Below, piece after piece: positions 6,898 to 15,004 of a stretch of DNA of 64,000 bases. The stretch is from DATARR01 sp044868005 (lineage in GTDB: Bacteria; Acidobacteriota; Thermoanaerobaculia; Multivoradales; UBA5704). The translations under genes were made by a program, and so were the position numbers. The stretch lies in the NCBI GenBank assembly GCA_044868005.1, contig JBIOVX010000188.1, positions 1 through 64,000 on the forward strand, given 5' to 3'. The notes beneath the pieces were generated by a model that worked only from the letters and a program-made list of their open reading frames with translations, ran no database searches and was not told where the DNA came from. Numbering within the stretch: the first letter of the stretch is position 1; every line of letters begins with the position of its first letter.

Positions 6898-8163
6898 TCA
6901 CAGACGCCGCCGATGAATCTGCTCTGCGAGTGCGTTGTCATTTGGGTCAGCGTGCTGGACGCGGACGTACCTAAGCCCGTTACGCTCCAGGTATTGGAAT
7001 ACAACTCCGCGGATCATCTGGAGAGCGTGGCCGTCGGAGTACAGGGTGACCGAGTCGAACGGCGAATCGCTTTCCATCAACAAAAGCTTAGTCTCATCGG
7101 TGGTAGTAAACGCGAAAGCCCATGAGTCATCCTCAATGAGGGTCACGGGGAGAATGTGGTGCCGATGGCCGGATTCAACCACCAACCAGGTGCCTGAGGG
7201 CATGTCGGGATTCGGCGGCAACCATGTCCCCATTTCGCCGACGGTCACCAGCGACCGGACTTCCCGAAGAGACGGATTGCGCGTCAGGACCTCAGCAGCT
7301 AACCCAAAGTCATCTCGGCTGCTATAGAGGAATCGACTGGAGTTACGGATCTGAAGCTCGTTTAGGTAGGTGGAGTAGTTGTCGTCGCCGTCGAGCGGTA
7401 CACCTTCCCGAATGCTGGCGAGTAGTCGCGGCATGAGAGGGTTGTTAGAGGCAGGGCGGGGATGCCGTGGGTCAAGCGACTCGGCAAGGATCTCCCCAAG
7501 GCTCCGACAGAGGAAGGCGAGGCACAGGCTTGGTGCGATCGGATGGTAGATCTCGACGCCCGGAGCAGCAAGGGCAGGGCGCCCGTAGGGGAAGCTGTTG
7601 TAGAACACAACGGGATTGTCAGAGGTCCAAAGGGCTGGAGACGCAGTCTTGACGAGGACGAGATCCTTGGCAGCAAGGACGGCGGCGACCTCCTCGAGTG
7701 CTAACAGCCGCCTCAGAGAGCCGAGGCGAACCTGCTGCTCGTCGAGCGTCTCCTCGGGCAGCCCGAACCCTGACTCTTCTAGTCGTTGCGACAACTGCCG
7801 CGCCACTTCCATGGGGGAAGTGCGCTGAAGTTTGGTCCGCAGCAGCTGACAGGCGGTCACGACAGCGAGGTCATAGCGATCGGCTGGATCCAGCTCCTTG
7901 AGAGAGGGCGCGGTCGTCAGCTTGGCGACGAGGCTGGCAAGGCGATCGTCGAGATTCTGAAAGAGCGGCTCAAAGTTGATGTGCCGCTCACCAAGATCGA
8001 CGCGATAGAAATCCCGCTCTGCAGCGGCATCACCGATTGGCGACGCGAAGCTGCGGCCGCTGCTCTTGTCGAACACGAAGACCGAACGCTGCTCGCCCCT
8101 GATGCTGAAATTGCGGAGTACAGATCGAGGGACGTAATGGTGTTTCTTCGGTTCGTTTACCAC
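6898..8163 (-). CDS. DUF4238 domain protein
   Basis: 421 residues beginning MVNEPKKHHYVPRSVLRNFS, which is the DUF4238 hallmark (KxHHYVPxxxLRNF); the domain extends over roughly the first 270 residues, with LWTSDNPVVFYN as the second conserved block. DUF4238 proteins are widespread in accessory DNA and have no established function; the histidine pair and conserved acidic residues suggest a metal-dependent enzyme, perhaps a nuclease, but this is unproven. GC content and codon use look somewhat lower than in the flanking genes. The gene is alone, lies next to a possible Rid-gene remnant and is preceded by a palindrome-bearing intergenic region, all consistent with horizontal gain. Confidence 0.8.
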   Translation of the reverse strand: MVNEPKKHHYVPRSVLRNFSIRGEQRSVFVFDKSSGRSFASPIGDAAAERDFYRVDLGERHINFEPLFQNLDDRLASLVAKLTTAPSLKELDPADRYDLAVVTACQLLRTKLQRTSPMEVARQLSQRLEESGFGLPEETLDEQQVRLGSLRRLLALEEVAAVLAAKDLVLVKTASPALWTSDNPVVFYNSFPYGRPALAAPGVEIYHPIAPSLCLAFLCRSLGEILAESLDPRHPRPASNNPLMPRLLASIREGVPLDGDDNYSTYLNELQIRNSSRFLYSSRDDFGLAAEVLTRNPSLREVRSLVTVGEMGTWLPPNPDMPSGTWLVVESGHRHHILPVTLIEDDSWAFAFTTTDETKLLLMESDSPFDSVTLYSDGHALQMIRGVVFQYLERNGLRYVRVQHADPNDNALAEQIHRRRL

Positions 8164-8304
8164 GCGAGTATCAGCGCCCTCTACAGATGAGCTTCTTATC
8201 GAACTTATCCACCACCCGTGTCGCTAAGCCAACCGGATAGCTAACTATCTATCCCATTGGCTAGTAAGCACTTAGCTGATAATAGGACATTGCAGAATCT
8301 GCCG

Positions 8305-8523
8305 TCAACGAGCGCGGAGGGTGTAGCAAGGCTGCGCGCGGGAATCCTTCTCTTCCGGAGCCGCAAGATAAAGGCTGCAGGTCTCGAGCGGATTACCTAA
8401 AATCCTGTAGCTCAGTGACTTGCCGTGCACGTAGAAGAGAGGCTCAATTGCATACGACCTCTCCGTCCCATCGTGGTCCAGAATAACTCCGGTGGCCAAG
8501 GGTTTCGGGTCGCCGGTCCGCAT
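8305..8523 (-). CDS. Possible small protein (uncertain)
   Basis: A 72-codon frame (MRTGDPKPLATGVILDHDG...) lies upstream of the DUF4238 gene on the same strand. The amino-acid composition is protein-like, with a beta-rich middle (RSYAIEPLFYVHGKSLSYRI), but the ribosome-binding site is poor and I recognise no family. The frame continues ten codons upstream of the ATG to a stop. It may be a decayed gene or chance. Confidence 0.25.
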   Translation of the reverse strand: MRTGDPKPLATGVILDHDGTERSYAIEPLFYVHGKSLSYRILGNPLETCSLYLAAPEEKDSRAQPCYTLRAR

Positions 8524-8565
8524 TCCAGACCAAACGAGCCGCGACGCCGTCTTTCAGACCCGCCT

Positions 8566-8808
8566 GAACTGAATAGCGCTATTCAGTTCTTCCCGAGCGA
8601 GCCTTTCTCCGCTAACTCACATAGATTCCAGAACTTACGTGGGCCCCTGCCTGAAAACAGGGCCTCTGGCCGGTCTAAAAAGTGAATAGCGCTATTCAGT
8701 TGGAAAAACCTGTCCCACAGTCCTTAAAGCTCATAGTTTCAGAGGTTTGGGGATGAAGCACGCGGATTTACAGGACAAAACGCCTCTCGGACTGAATACG
8801 GCTATTCA
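8566..8808. promoter_or_regulatory. Three copies of a TGAATAGCGCTATTCA palindrome
   Basis: The 16-bp palindrome TGAATAGCGCTATTCA occurs exactly at 8570-8585 (within a perfect 24-bp palindrome, 8566-8589) and at 8683-8698. A third copy at 8793-8808 keeps both TGAATA/TATTCA arms but has a changed centre. Centres are 113 and 110 bp apart. The sites lie in the ~770-bp gap between the minus-strand DUF4238 gene and the plus-strand gene at 8935, the last about 30 bp upstream of a candidate -35 box. They look like operators for a dimeric regulator of one or both genes. I see no other feature in the rest of this gap apart from the weak small frame at 8305-8523. Confidence 0.55.
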
Positions 8809-8837
8809 CTATACGGAACCGTTCTACATGCTATTAG

Positions 8838-8866
8838 TTGACACAGTGCCTCTTTCGTGCCATGCT
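8838..8866 (+). promoter_or_regulatory. Candidate sigma-70 promoter
   Basis: TTGACA at 8838-8843 and CATGCT at 8861-8866 are separated by 17 bp, 69 bp upstream of the ATG at 8935. The -35 box is perfect and the -10 box is weak. The third palindrome ends 29 bp upstream, a position compatible with control by an activator or repressor. Confidence 0.4.
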
Positions 8867-8934
8867 CTTCTCCAGGAGGCGAATCCAAGTTCCGGCGTCC
8901 ATGTCGGCCGTCGGATTTCACAAGGAGGTGTTGT

Positions 8935-9333
8935 ATGGCTCGTTTGCAGCGGTATCTGAACGCCCTCAACGGGTGGGAGCAGGTGGCGGCGGCCCAAGAG
9001 GCCCACGCCGCCGAGCTCCCGCACTTTGAGGCCCCTCTCGCCAAGCTGCGAGGGCTGCTCGAACAGGCGCGAAGCCTGACGAACGAGCACCACGCCCTCT
9101 CGGCCAACAAGCAGGACGTCTCCAAGGCTCTGCAGAAGGCCCTCCGGCAGGGGCAAAAGCTGGTGGATCTGATGCGGACCGGAGCTGTCGAGCACTTCGG
9201 CGCCGACAGCGAGAAGCTGGTCGAGTGGGGAGTAAAGCCGTTCCGCGGCCGGGCTCGCAAGGCGACCACCAAGCCGCCCGAGAAGCCGCCGGACCCGGAG
9301 AGCCCGGCGCCCGGCCCTGAGACGTCCAAGTAG
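8935..9333 (+). CDS. Conserved helical hypothetical protein
   Basis: 132 residues. A strong AAGGAGGT site 5 nt before the ATG fixes the start (MARLQRYLNALNGWEQVAAA). The first ~100 residues are one long helical region (LRGLLEQARSLTNEHHALSANKQDVSKALQKALRQGQKLVDLMR), followed by EKLVEWGVKPFRGRARKA and a proline/lysine-rich tail. I have the impression of a small family common in Acidobacteriota and relatives, without known function. It has its own promoter and terminator and so is probably a single-gene unit; the lysine-rich tail could contact nucleic acid or a coat surface, which is speculation. Confidence 0.7.
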   Translation: MARLQRYLNALNGWEQVAAAQEAHAAELPHFEAPLAKLRGLLEQARSLTNEHHALSANKQDVSKALQKALRQGQKLVDLMRTGAVEHFGADSEKLVEWGVKPFRGRARKATTKPPEKPPDPESPAPGPETSK

Positions 9334-9342
9334 CTTCAGCTC

Positions 9343-9377
9343 GGCGGGGGCGTGTTCGCGCACGCCTCCGCCCTTTT
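9343..9377 (+). terminator. Rho-independent terminator
   Basis: A 12-bp stem (9343-9354 with 9361-9372, one G-T wobble), a 6-nt loop and a CTTTTTC tract begin 9 bp after the stop of the gene at 8935. Confidence 0.8.
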
Positions 9378-9480
9378 TCCCTCCTACTCCAACCGTACCG
9401 ATCCGCAAGCTCGCGTCAAGGATAGGGCACGACGGCCGAGGCATCGCGACTGGATCGGCACTCCTTCAGGCTCATCCTGA

Positions 9481-10046
9481 ACGCCTGCCAAAAAAATTTT
9501 ACGCGTTCAGCTCGGAGCTGTACGCGTACAAAAAAACTTGTAGGCGTACAACGAGATCCTGTACGCGTAGCGGGAAAAGTTGTACGGCTACAACTTTTTT
9601 GGTAAGCGTACAGAAAAACTTCGCACGCCTGCCAAAAAAGTTTTACGCGTATCGCGAGACACTGCACGCGTACAGCTCGGCCGTGAACGGCTGCAAATTT
9701 TTTTGCACACGTGCAGCAAGAACCTGTAAGGCTAAAACTTTTCCGGTAGGCATCCAGAATGACTTCGCACGCGTACAACGTGACTCTCTACGCGTACAAG
9801 AAAAGTTGCACGCGTACAGCGCGAAGTTGAACGGCTAAAAAAATTTTGGCAGGTGTACAGCATGGCCCCGTACGGCTAAAAAAATTCCTGTACGCATCCG
9901 AGGAGTCGTTGGACGCCTGCAATGTAGACCTGAAGGCGTAGAAGGAGAAGCCGTACGGGTAACAGAAGCCCCTGTACGCCTACTCATGAGGTTGAACGCG
10001 TACAGAGGCTTCCAGCACGCGTACAAGGAGACCCGATAGCCGTACA
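9481..10046. repeat. Degenerate 20-21-bp tandem repeat array (~27 units)
   Basis: The convergent gap between the gene ending at 9333 and mtnB is filled by about 27 head-to-tail units of 20-21 bp. Each begins with a variant of ACGCGTACA (also ACGGCTACA, ACGCCTGCC, AGGCGTACA) followed by 10-12 bases that alternate between A/T runs such as AAAAAAACTTG and mixed sequence. The core TACGCGTA is palindromic. Unit length varies between 20 and 21 bp, so no reading frame is kept across the array, which argues that it is not coding. A period of 21 bp is two DNA helical turns, so copies would face the same side. Nothing else is visible between 9378 and 9480. Confidence 0.85.
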
Positions 10047-10052
10047 AGTCCC

Positions 10053-10697
10053 TCAACGGCCCTTTGGAGGCGAGGAAATCCCGTTCTTACTGGCCGCCGC
10101 CATGTAGCCGAAGATGTACTCGAAGAGCTCGACGTGGTTGAGGGCGGCGTCGGCATCGCGGCCCCAGGTGGTGAGGCCGTGATCGCGGATGAGGAAACCC
10201 GGGACGCGCGGCGGGTCGGCCTGAAAGCGGACCGTCATCTCCTCGGCGATGCGCGGCACGTGCAGATGGTTGCGGAAGACCGGCAGGTCGATCTCCGGCT
10301 CCTCCTCCCAGATGCCGAAGCCCTTGATCATCTCCAGCGGCGGCAGGCGGAGGGTGTCGCCCGCGGTTAGCCGAGCGGCGACGTTGCCCGGGATCGAGTG
10401 GACGTGAAAACAGGCTCCAGCCTCGGGGAACAACCGGTAGATGGCATCGTGGAGGCTCGTCTCGGCGGACGGCCGGTCCTCTTCGCGGCCACGCTCGACG
10501 ACCTCGCCGCCGGGCGCAACGCGCAGAAAGTCCTCCGGCTGGAGCCGCCCCTTCTGCTTGCCGCTGGCGGTGATCCAGAAGGTGCCATCCCCAAGGCGCA
10601 GCGAGAGGTTCCCGGCCGTGCCCATCATCCAGCCGCGCTCGTAGAAGAGACGGGCGGCGGCGGCCAGGATGTGGCGGGGATTGGTGGAGGGGGACAT
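10053..10697 (-). CDS. mtnB: Methylthioribulose-1-phosphate dehydratase
   Basis: 214 residues, a class II aldolase/adducin-fold protein. It dehydrates 5-methylthioribulose 1-phosphate in the methionine salvage pathway, which recycles the methylthioadenosine left by polyamine synthesis. Visible hallmarks are FYERGWMMGTAGNLSLRL near the N terminus, ITASGKQKG, the zinc-binding HVHS, LEMIKGFG and the final HGLTTWGRDADAALNHVELFEYIF, including the third metal histidine. The ATG at 10697 opens MSPSTNPRHILAAAARLF. It is divergently transcribed from mtnD-mtnC across a 207-bp repeat-rich gap. No mtnA, mtnK or mtnN lies nearby. Confidence 0.93.
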   Translation of the reverse strand: MSPSTNPRHILAAAARLFYERGWMMGTAGNLSLRLGDGTFWITASGKQKGRLQPEDFLRVAPGGEVVERGREEDRPSAETSLHDAIYRLFPEAGACFHVHSIPGNVAARLTAGDTLRLPPLEMIKGFGIWEEEPEIDLPVFRNHLHVPRIAEEMTVRFQADPPRVPGFLIRDHGLTTWGRDADAALNHVELFEYIFGYMAAASKNGISSPPKGR

Positions 10698-10725
10698 GGC
10701 TGGGAGGACTTTACAATACCGCCCC

Positions 10726-10822
10726 CAGCAAGGACTCCAGGGACAGCAAGGACTCCAAGGACAGGGGCCGTTCAGAGTCTCCTTGTCCCTGGCGTCCCTG
10801 GCGTCCTTGGTGTCCTTTTGCG
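10726..10822. repeat. Imperfect inverted repeat built of 9-bp units between divergent mtn genes
   Basis: The left arm repeats AAGGACTCC/AGGGACAGC-type 9-mers (about 10736-10764), and the right arm repeats the complementary TCCCTGGCG/TCCTTGGTG type (about 10781-10818). The arms could fold into a long imperfect hairpin. It lies between the mtnB and mtnD starts, where the promoters must be. Similar 9-bp runs recur in intergenic DNA of such genomes; whether this one is regulatory cannot be told from sequence. Confidence 0.6.
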
Positions 10823-10904
10823 GATCGGTCCTCCCCCGTCCCCTTTCTGCTAGATTCGCACACCAGAGAGATAGGACGCGCCGTGGGCGCGAGGAGGCTT
10901 GTGT

Positions 10905-11468
10905 ATGGCAACGGTGACGATTCCCCAGGAAGGACGAAAGATCGAGGATCCGCAGGAGATCTCCGACTTCCTCGCCGGCGTCGGGATCTGGTATGGCCGC
11001 TACGGCGGCTCGGACTCGCTGCCGGAGGATGCGGCCGATCAGGAGATCCTGGACGCCTATCAGGAGCACATTCAACGGCTGATGGCCGAGGGCGGCTATG
11101 TGACGGCCGACGTGATCAACGTCAAGCCGGAGACCCCCGGGCTGGAGGCGATGCTCAACCGGTTCAACAAGGAGCACTGGCACGACGAGGACGAGGTCCG
11201 CTTCATCGTCCACGGCCGCGGCCTGTTTCACGTCCATCCGAACGAGGGACCGGTGTTCAGCATCGAGGTGGTCAAGGGCGACATGATCCGCGTGCCGCAG
11301 GGCACCCACCACTGGTTCGACCTCTGCGCGGACAAGACGATCCGGGCCATCCGCCTGTTCCAGGACACCTCGGGCTGGACGCCGCACTACACGGAGACCG
11401 GCGAAGAGGCGAAGTTCCAGCCGCTCTGCTTCGGGCCGTCCTACATTCCGGCCCACAGGACGCTGTAG
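10905..11468 (+). CDS. mtnD: Acireductone dioxygenase
   Basis: 187 residues of the ARD cupin family. The enzyme oxidises acireductone to the 2-keto acid precursor of methionine (Fe form) in methionine salvage. The metal ligands are visible: H-x-H-x4-E in EHWHDEDEVRFIVHGRGLFHVH and the later histidine in VPQGTHHWFDL. The ATG at 10905 was chosen because GAGGAGG (10891-10897) is properly spaced; a TTG six bases upstream lies too close. The stop is 3 bp before the GTG of mtnC, so the two are translationally linked. Length is as expected for the family. Confidence 0.95.
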   Translation: MATVTIPQEGRKIEDPQEISDFLAGVGIWYGRYGGSDSLPEDAADQEILDAYQEHIQRLMAEGGYVTADVINVKPETPGLEAMLNRFNKEHWHDEDEVRFIVHGRGLFHVHPNEGPVFSIEVVKGDMIRVPQGTHHWFDLCADKTIRAIRLFQDTSGWTPHYTETGEEAKFQPLCFGPSYIPAHRTL

Positions 11469-11471
11469 AGC

Positions 11472-12188
11472 GTGCCCCTGCCGGAGGGAATTGGGGCCGT
11501 CCTCCTCGACATCGAGGGCACGACGACCTCCATCTCCTTCGTCTACGACGTCCTCTTCCCCTACGCCGCCGCCCGTCTCGACGACTACTGTTCGCGGCCC
11601 GAGCTCGAGCCCGAGCCGGCGGAGGCGCTCGACCGCCTGCGCAGTGAATACGACGAGGAGATCGCCAAGGGCACTCCCCTACCCCCCTTCGGCGCCGGCG
11701 CCGCCTACGCCCGCCATCTGATGGCCGAGGACCGCAAGTCGACCGGTCTGAAGCTGCTGCAAGGCTTGATCTGGGAAGAGGGATACCGGACGGGCGAGCT
11801 CCGCGGCCACGTCTTCCCCGACGTGCCGCCGGCGCTGAAGACCTGGCGTGACGCGGGAGTGCGCTTGCGGATCTTTTCCTCCGGCAGCGTCAGAGCCCAG
11901 AAGCTCCTCTTCGGCAATACCGACCATGGCGACCTGACGCCTCTCTTCGAAGGCTTCCACGACACCACGACCGGCCCCAAGCGCGAGGCGGCCTCCTACG
12001 CCGCCATCGCGGGTGCGTACGATCTACCGGCTAAAGAGATCCTGTTTCTCAGCGACGTCAGGGAGGAGCTGGACGCGGCCGCGGCAGCGGGGATGCGGAC
12101 GGGGTTGATGGTGCGGCCGGGAAATCGGCCGGCGGAGGCGGGAGAACACGAGGTGTACAGGGATTTCGGGGAGCTGATGCCGACGTAA
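11472..12188 (+). CDS. mtnC: Enolase-phosphatase E1 (acireductone synthase)
   Basis: 238 residues of the HAD superfamily. MtnC enolises and dephosphorylates diketo-5-methylthiopentyl phosphate, supplying acireductone to MtnD. HAD motif I is AVLLDIEGTTTSISF, with the nucleophile Asp and the DIEGTTT typical of MtnC; motif II is RIFSSGSVRAQKLLF; motif III is the lysine of TTTGPKREAASY, and motif IV is ILFLSDVREELDAA. The start is GTG at 11472, 3 bp after the mtnD stop. With mtnB across the divergent gap, the pathway from methylthioribulose 1-phosphate to the keto acid is complete here. Confidence 0.95.
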   Translation: MPLPEGIGAVLLDIEGTTTSISFVYDVLFPYAAARLDDYCSRPELEPEPAEALDRLRSEYDEEIAKGTPLPPFGAGAAYARHLMAEDRKSTGLKLLQGLIWEEGYRTGELRGHVFPDVPPALKTWRDAGVRLRIFSSGSVRAQKLLFGNTDHGDLTPLFEGFHDTTTGPKREAASYAAIAGAYDLPAKEILFLSDVREELDAAAAAGMRTGLMVRPGNRPAEAGEHEVYRDFGELMPT

Positions 12189-12271
12189 GGACCTGCAATG
12201 AGCTCCCGTGCTCAACCGCGCGCCGGCAGCTCGTGCATGATGATCAATGGGGTATAGTGTAGGCGGGCGCG

Positions 12272-12853
12272 ATGGGAACGATCGACCTGATACTTGCGGC
12301 AATCACCCTGGCATTTAGCCTGGCATTTAGTGCCATGTCTGGCGTTTGGATTGCGTGGCAATTTCTCATCAAGCGCAAAGGTGACCCAGGAGCAGAGCTT
12401 CAGGTCGAACTAGAATTCGTGGGCAAGCAAGACGGTAAGTGGCTAGTCGAAATCATTGCTCTGGTAACCAATAGAGGCTTTGTCCGTCACTGGTACCAGG
12501 ACTTTCGCGTCGCTGTTCGGTACCTTCTTCCTAATGACCAGATCACTGATGGTGATGCGAGAATCAACTACCAGCTCTGCTGCACGCGCACGATCGACGA
12601 GCGAATCGACGGCAAGCGTCGTTACTTCGCGAATGCGATGTACATCGACCCTCGACTAACCTTTCGACATAGCTACGTGACATTTGTCCCCTCAGAGGCG
12701 ACGATCGTTTGGGTGCAGTGTAGTTTCCAGTTCCCTGGCAGGCGTGCATGGTTTGCGTGGACAAAACAGATGGAAACGAAGAATGTGCAGCGGCTTTTCA
12801 AGGTCCCATTGCTTTCAGATGGCGCTGTACCTATTTCCCTAGCAGCACCGTGA
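12272..12853 (+). CDS. Membrane-anchored hypothetical protein
   Basis: 193 residues. One N-terminal membrane segment (about 5-32, LILAAITLAFSLAFSAMSGVWIAW) is followed by a cytoplasmic or periplasmic domain of about 155 residues with alternating strands (LQVELEFVGKQDGKWLVEIIALVTNRG, RHWYQDFRVAVRYL, PSEATIVWVQCSFQFPGRRAW) that suggest a beta-sandwich. I recognise no family. GC content is clearly lower than that of the mtn genes next door, as for other genes in this accessory stretch. It converges on the restriction-modification gene with 30 bp between stops. Proximity to that system makes a defence role conceivable, but nothing in the sequence shows it. Confidence 0.55.
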   Translation: MGTIDLILAAITLAFSLAFSAMSGVWIAWQFLIKRKGDPGAELQVELEFVGKQDGKWLVEIIALVTNRGFVRHWYQDFRVAVRYLLPNDQITDGDARINYQLCCTRTIDERIDGKRRYFANAMYIDPRLTFRHSYVTFVPSEATIVWVQCSFQFPGRRAWFAWTKQMETKNVQRLFKVPLLSDGAVPISLAAP

Positions 12854-12883
12854 AGTTATCGTTCCGGTAGCCCAGCCAGAAGA

Positions 12884-15004
12884 CTACCGCCGGGCGCCGC
12901 GCATGTCACGGGTGATCCGGACCGTGGCCACGCTCACTGCCGTAACGCGCGCCAAGAGGTCGATAACCTTCTCCTTGTAGTCGGCGAAGCGGTAGGTATC
13001 GAAGCGGGCACGGATGGTGGGATCCTTGGGCTTCTTCTCTTTGTACTGGTCGAGGATCCACTCGAGCGCCGAACGGTTGCCGAGCCGATAATCCCAAGCC
13101 TCGGGCGGGACATCGGATAGGGTGGTCTCGCTGTCAAGCCTGATGTGGCCGAATTCCTTATCGGCCTTGAGCATTGTCTTCGGCGCGATTTCGGCCTTGC
13201 GCGCTTCTTCGTCCGGCACGTCCCTGCGGCGGAGCGGCCAGGGCTTTACAGTCTCGTAACCAATGTGCAGGTCCATCAGAGTCTTGCCCCAATCGGCCCA
13301 CTGCCAGAAGTCAGAGTAGAAGGGAATACGCGGAAATTCGCGCTTGAGGTTCAGAGCGTATTTTTCGCGGTACACCGGGTCGTGCAGCACGCCGTAGACG
13401 TAGCAGAAGATGGTTTCTTTAGTGATCGGGCTCTCCTTCTTTTCGCGACCGGGCTGGTAGTGCTGCTTGAACTGGTCGAGGGCCCAATCTGTGAGGTTGT
13501 CGTGAAGCCTGCCATCCTCACCAAACCTTCCCAGAGCCAGGCACACAGTACCGGCAGCAGCACCCACGAAATGAAGATCAGGTAAGTGATCTACAGCGCA
13601 GGTCATCCAAGGCTTCTGAGCCGTCGGATCGGTTAGAAGAATACATTGATTCCGCGCGTTCCTGGGAAACATCGCATCGGCTGAGCCACGTTCATCAATA
13701 AAGAGGTCAGAATCATAGATTATTCTACGACAAAATGGCCGGTAGGCGAGGGAACGAAGACGAGAAGAGTCAAATGCCTCCGATTTGCCGCGGTCGAATC
13801 GCCGCTTCAGGTTGCGAGACCATTTGATGACATCGCCAAACGGACCACCTCGCTTTAGCACCTGCTCGTAGTGCCTCACGAGGAATTTCATTCGTGCATG
13901 GACGCTGTCCTCATCGAATCCTACTGTCCATTCGTCGCGATTAGTAGAAACTCCGAGCGAGAAGAGTTTGAAGATCGCCTTTTGTTGTGCGGTCCGTTTC
14001 GCTGCCTTCGCTTCCTTAGTGGCGATCGGTATCAGACTGTCGAAGTCGTTGCTCGTCTGGTTGATCCAGTTGTGTCTCGCGTCTGGCCGCATTTCCTCGA
14101 ACGGCAATACGCCTATCCTTACGCCGCCGAGAAAGGCGAGCTTCTCCTCGGCCGTCTCGAGTTCTGGCCGGCGGGTGTAGAAGATACGGCAGCCTTGCCA
14201 TTTCGCGCGCTTCACCAGAAAGCTGATCGCCACACCCGTCTGAATACCGAAGACGTTGTGCTTCGTGCCCGAAAGTTTCGGGTTGGTACGAACGTCGCCG
14301 CCGAGATCCACTAGTCGGATCTCGCTGAACTCTTCCGCTACGACCTTGCGAAAGCCGTCGAATGTACGGCTGTCGATGAAGCTGCGATTGGTAATGAAGG
14401 CTAGAATGCCGTTGGAGGCCAAGCGGTCGCTCGCCCATCGAAAGAACCGCGCGTACATGTCGTAGAGCTTGGTCTTCTGCGCCGTGCTTTCGGCGATGTA
14501 GGTGACCTTAATGCGCTTATCGATCTCCGGATATGGACGGTTCTTATTGTTCTCGTTCTCATTGAGCTGGTTCGCGTTGTACGGCGGGTTGCCAATGACT
14601 ACGCTGATCCTCCGGCTGTTCTGGCGCCGGATACGGGCCACATTCTCCTCCGTCACACTACCGAATAGCGATCCCTGCGTGCCGACCGTTGCCGTGTGCA
14701 GGCCCACGTTGTCGAGTGTATCCACGAAACAAAGGTTTGGGAATTCCTCGTACTCGCCGGAGATCGCTGCGAAGGTGGCTTCGATGTTCAGGTTCGCCAC
14801 GTAGTACGGCAGGATCGCCACCTCGTTGGCGTGAATTTCCTCGAGGTATTTGTGCCTTAGTTTTTTCGGCTGGCCGCGGAAGTGCTCCAGAAGCTCGCAA
14901 ATATACGTGCCGGTGCCTGCGGCCGGGTCCAGAATCTCGACGTCCCTGTCGATCAGATTGCGCCCAAAGTGCTGCTCGCACAGCCAGTCCGCACTCTCGA
15001 TCAT
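12884..15004 (-). CDS. Type ISP restriction-modification enzyme, methyltransferase and specificity part (after frameshift)
   Basis: About 706 residues from the ATG at 15004, which lies at the frameshift junction. The N6-adenine methyltransferase is intact: motif I VEILDPAAGTGTYICELL near residue 25 and motif IV VVIGNPPYNANQLNEN near 140, followed by a large C-terminal target-recognition region ending with DYRLGNRSALEWILDQYKEK and RFDTYRFADYKEKV. These ends match the helicase-less type ISP/IIG-like single-chain enzymes. Without the N-terminal nuclease part the fragment could still bind and methylate DNA if expressed. The missing link to the upstream half is one inserted base at 15004/15005. 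Flanked by toxin-antitoxin pairs. Confidence 0.8.
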   Translation of the reverse strand: MIESADWLCEQHFGRNLIDRDVEILDPAAGTGTYICELLEHFRGQPKKLRHKYLEEIHANEVAILPYYVANLNIEATFAAISGEYEEFPNLCFVDTLDNVGLHTATVGTQGSLFGSVTEENVARIRRQNSRRISVVIGNPPYNANQLNENENNKNRPYPEIDKRIKVTYIAESTAQKTKLYDMYARFFRWASDRLASNGILAFITNRSFIDSRTFDGFRKVVAEEFSEIRLVDLGGDVRTNPKLSGTKHNVFGIQTGVAISFLVKRAKWQGCRIFYTRRPELETAEEKLAFLGGVRIGVLPFEEMRPDARHNWINQTSNDFDSLIPIATKEAKAAKRTAQQKAIFKLFSLGVSTNRDEWTVGFDEDSVHARMKFLVRHYEQVLKRGGPFGDVIKWSRNLKRRFDRGKSEAFDSSRLRSLAYRPFCRRIIYDSDLFIDERGSADAMFPRNARNQCILLTDPTAQKPWMTCAVDHLPDLHFVGAAAGTVCLALGRFGEDGRLHDNLTDWALDQFKQHYQPGREKKESPITKETIFCYVYGVLHDPVYREKYALNLKREFPRIPFYSDFWQWADWGKTLMDLHIGYETVKPWPLRRRDVPDEEARKAEIAPKTMLKADKEFGHIRLDSETTLSDVPPEAWDYRLGNRSALEWILDQYKEKKPKDPTIRARFDTYRFADYKEKVIDLLARVTAVSVATVRITRDMRGARR

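Noticed and set aside
8747..8959. Plus-strand small frame overlapping the promoter of the gene at 8935
   Set aside because: It crosses the palindrome, promoter and strong ribosome site of the downstream gene and has no protein-like features.
9481..10046. Coding repeat protein across the 20-21-bp array
   Set aside because: Unit length changes between 20 and 21 bp and stop codons break every frame.
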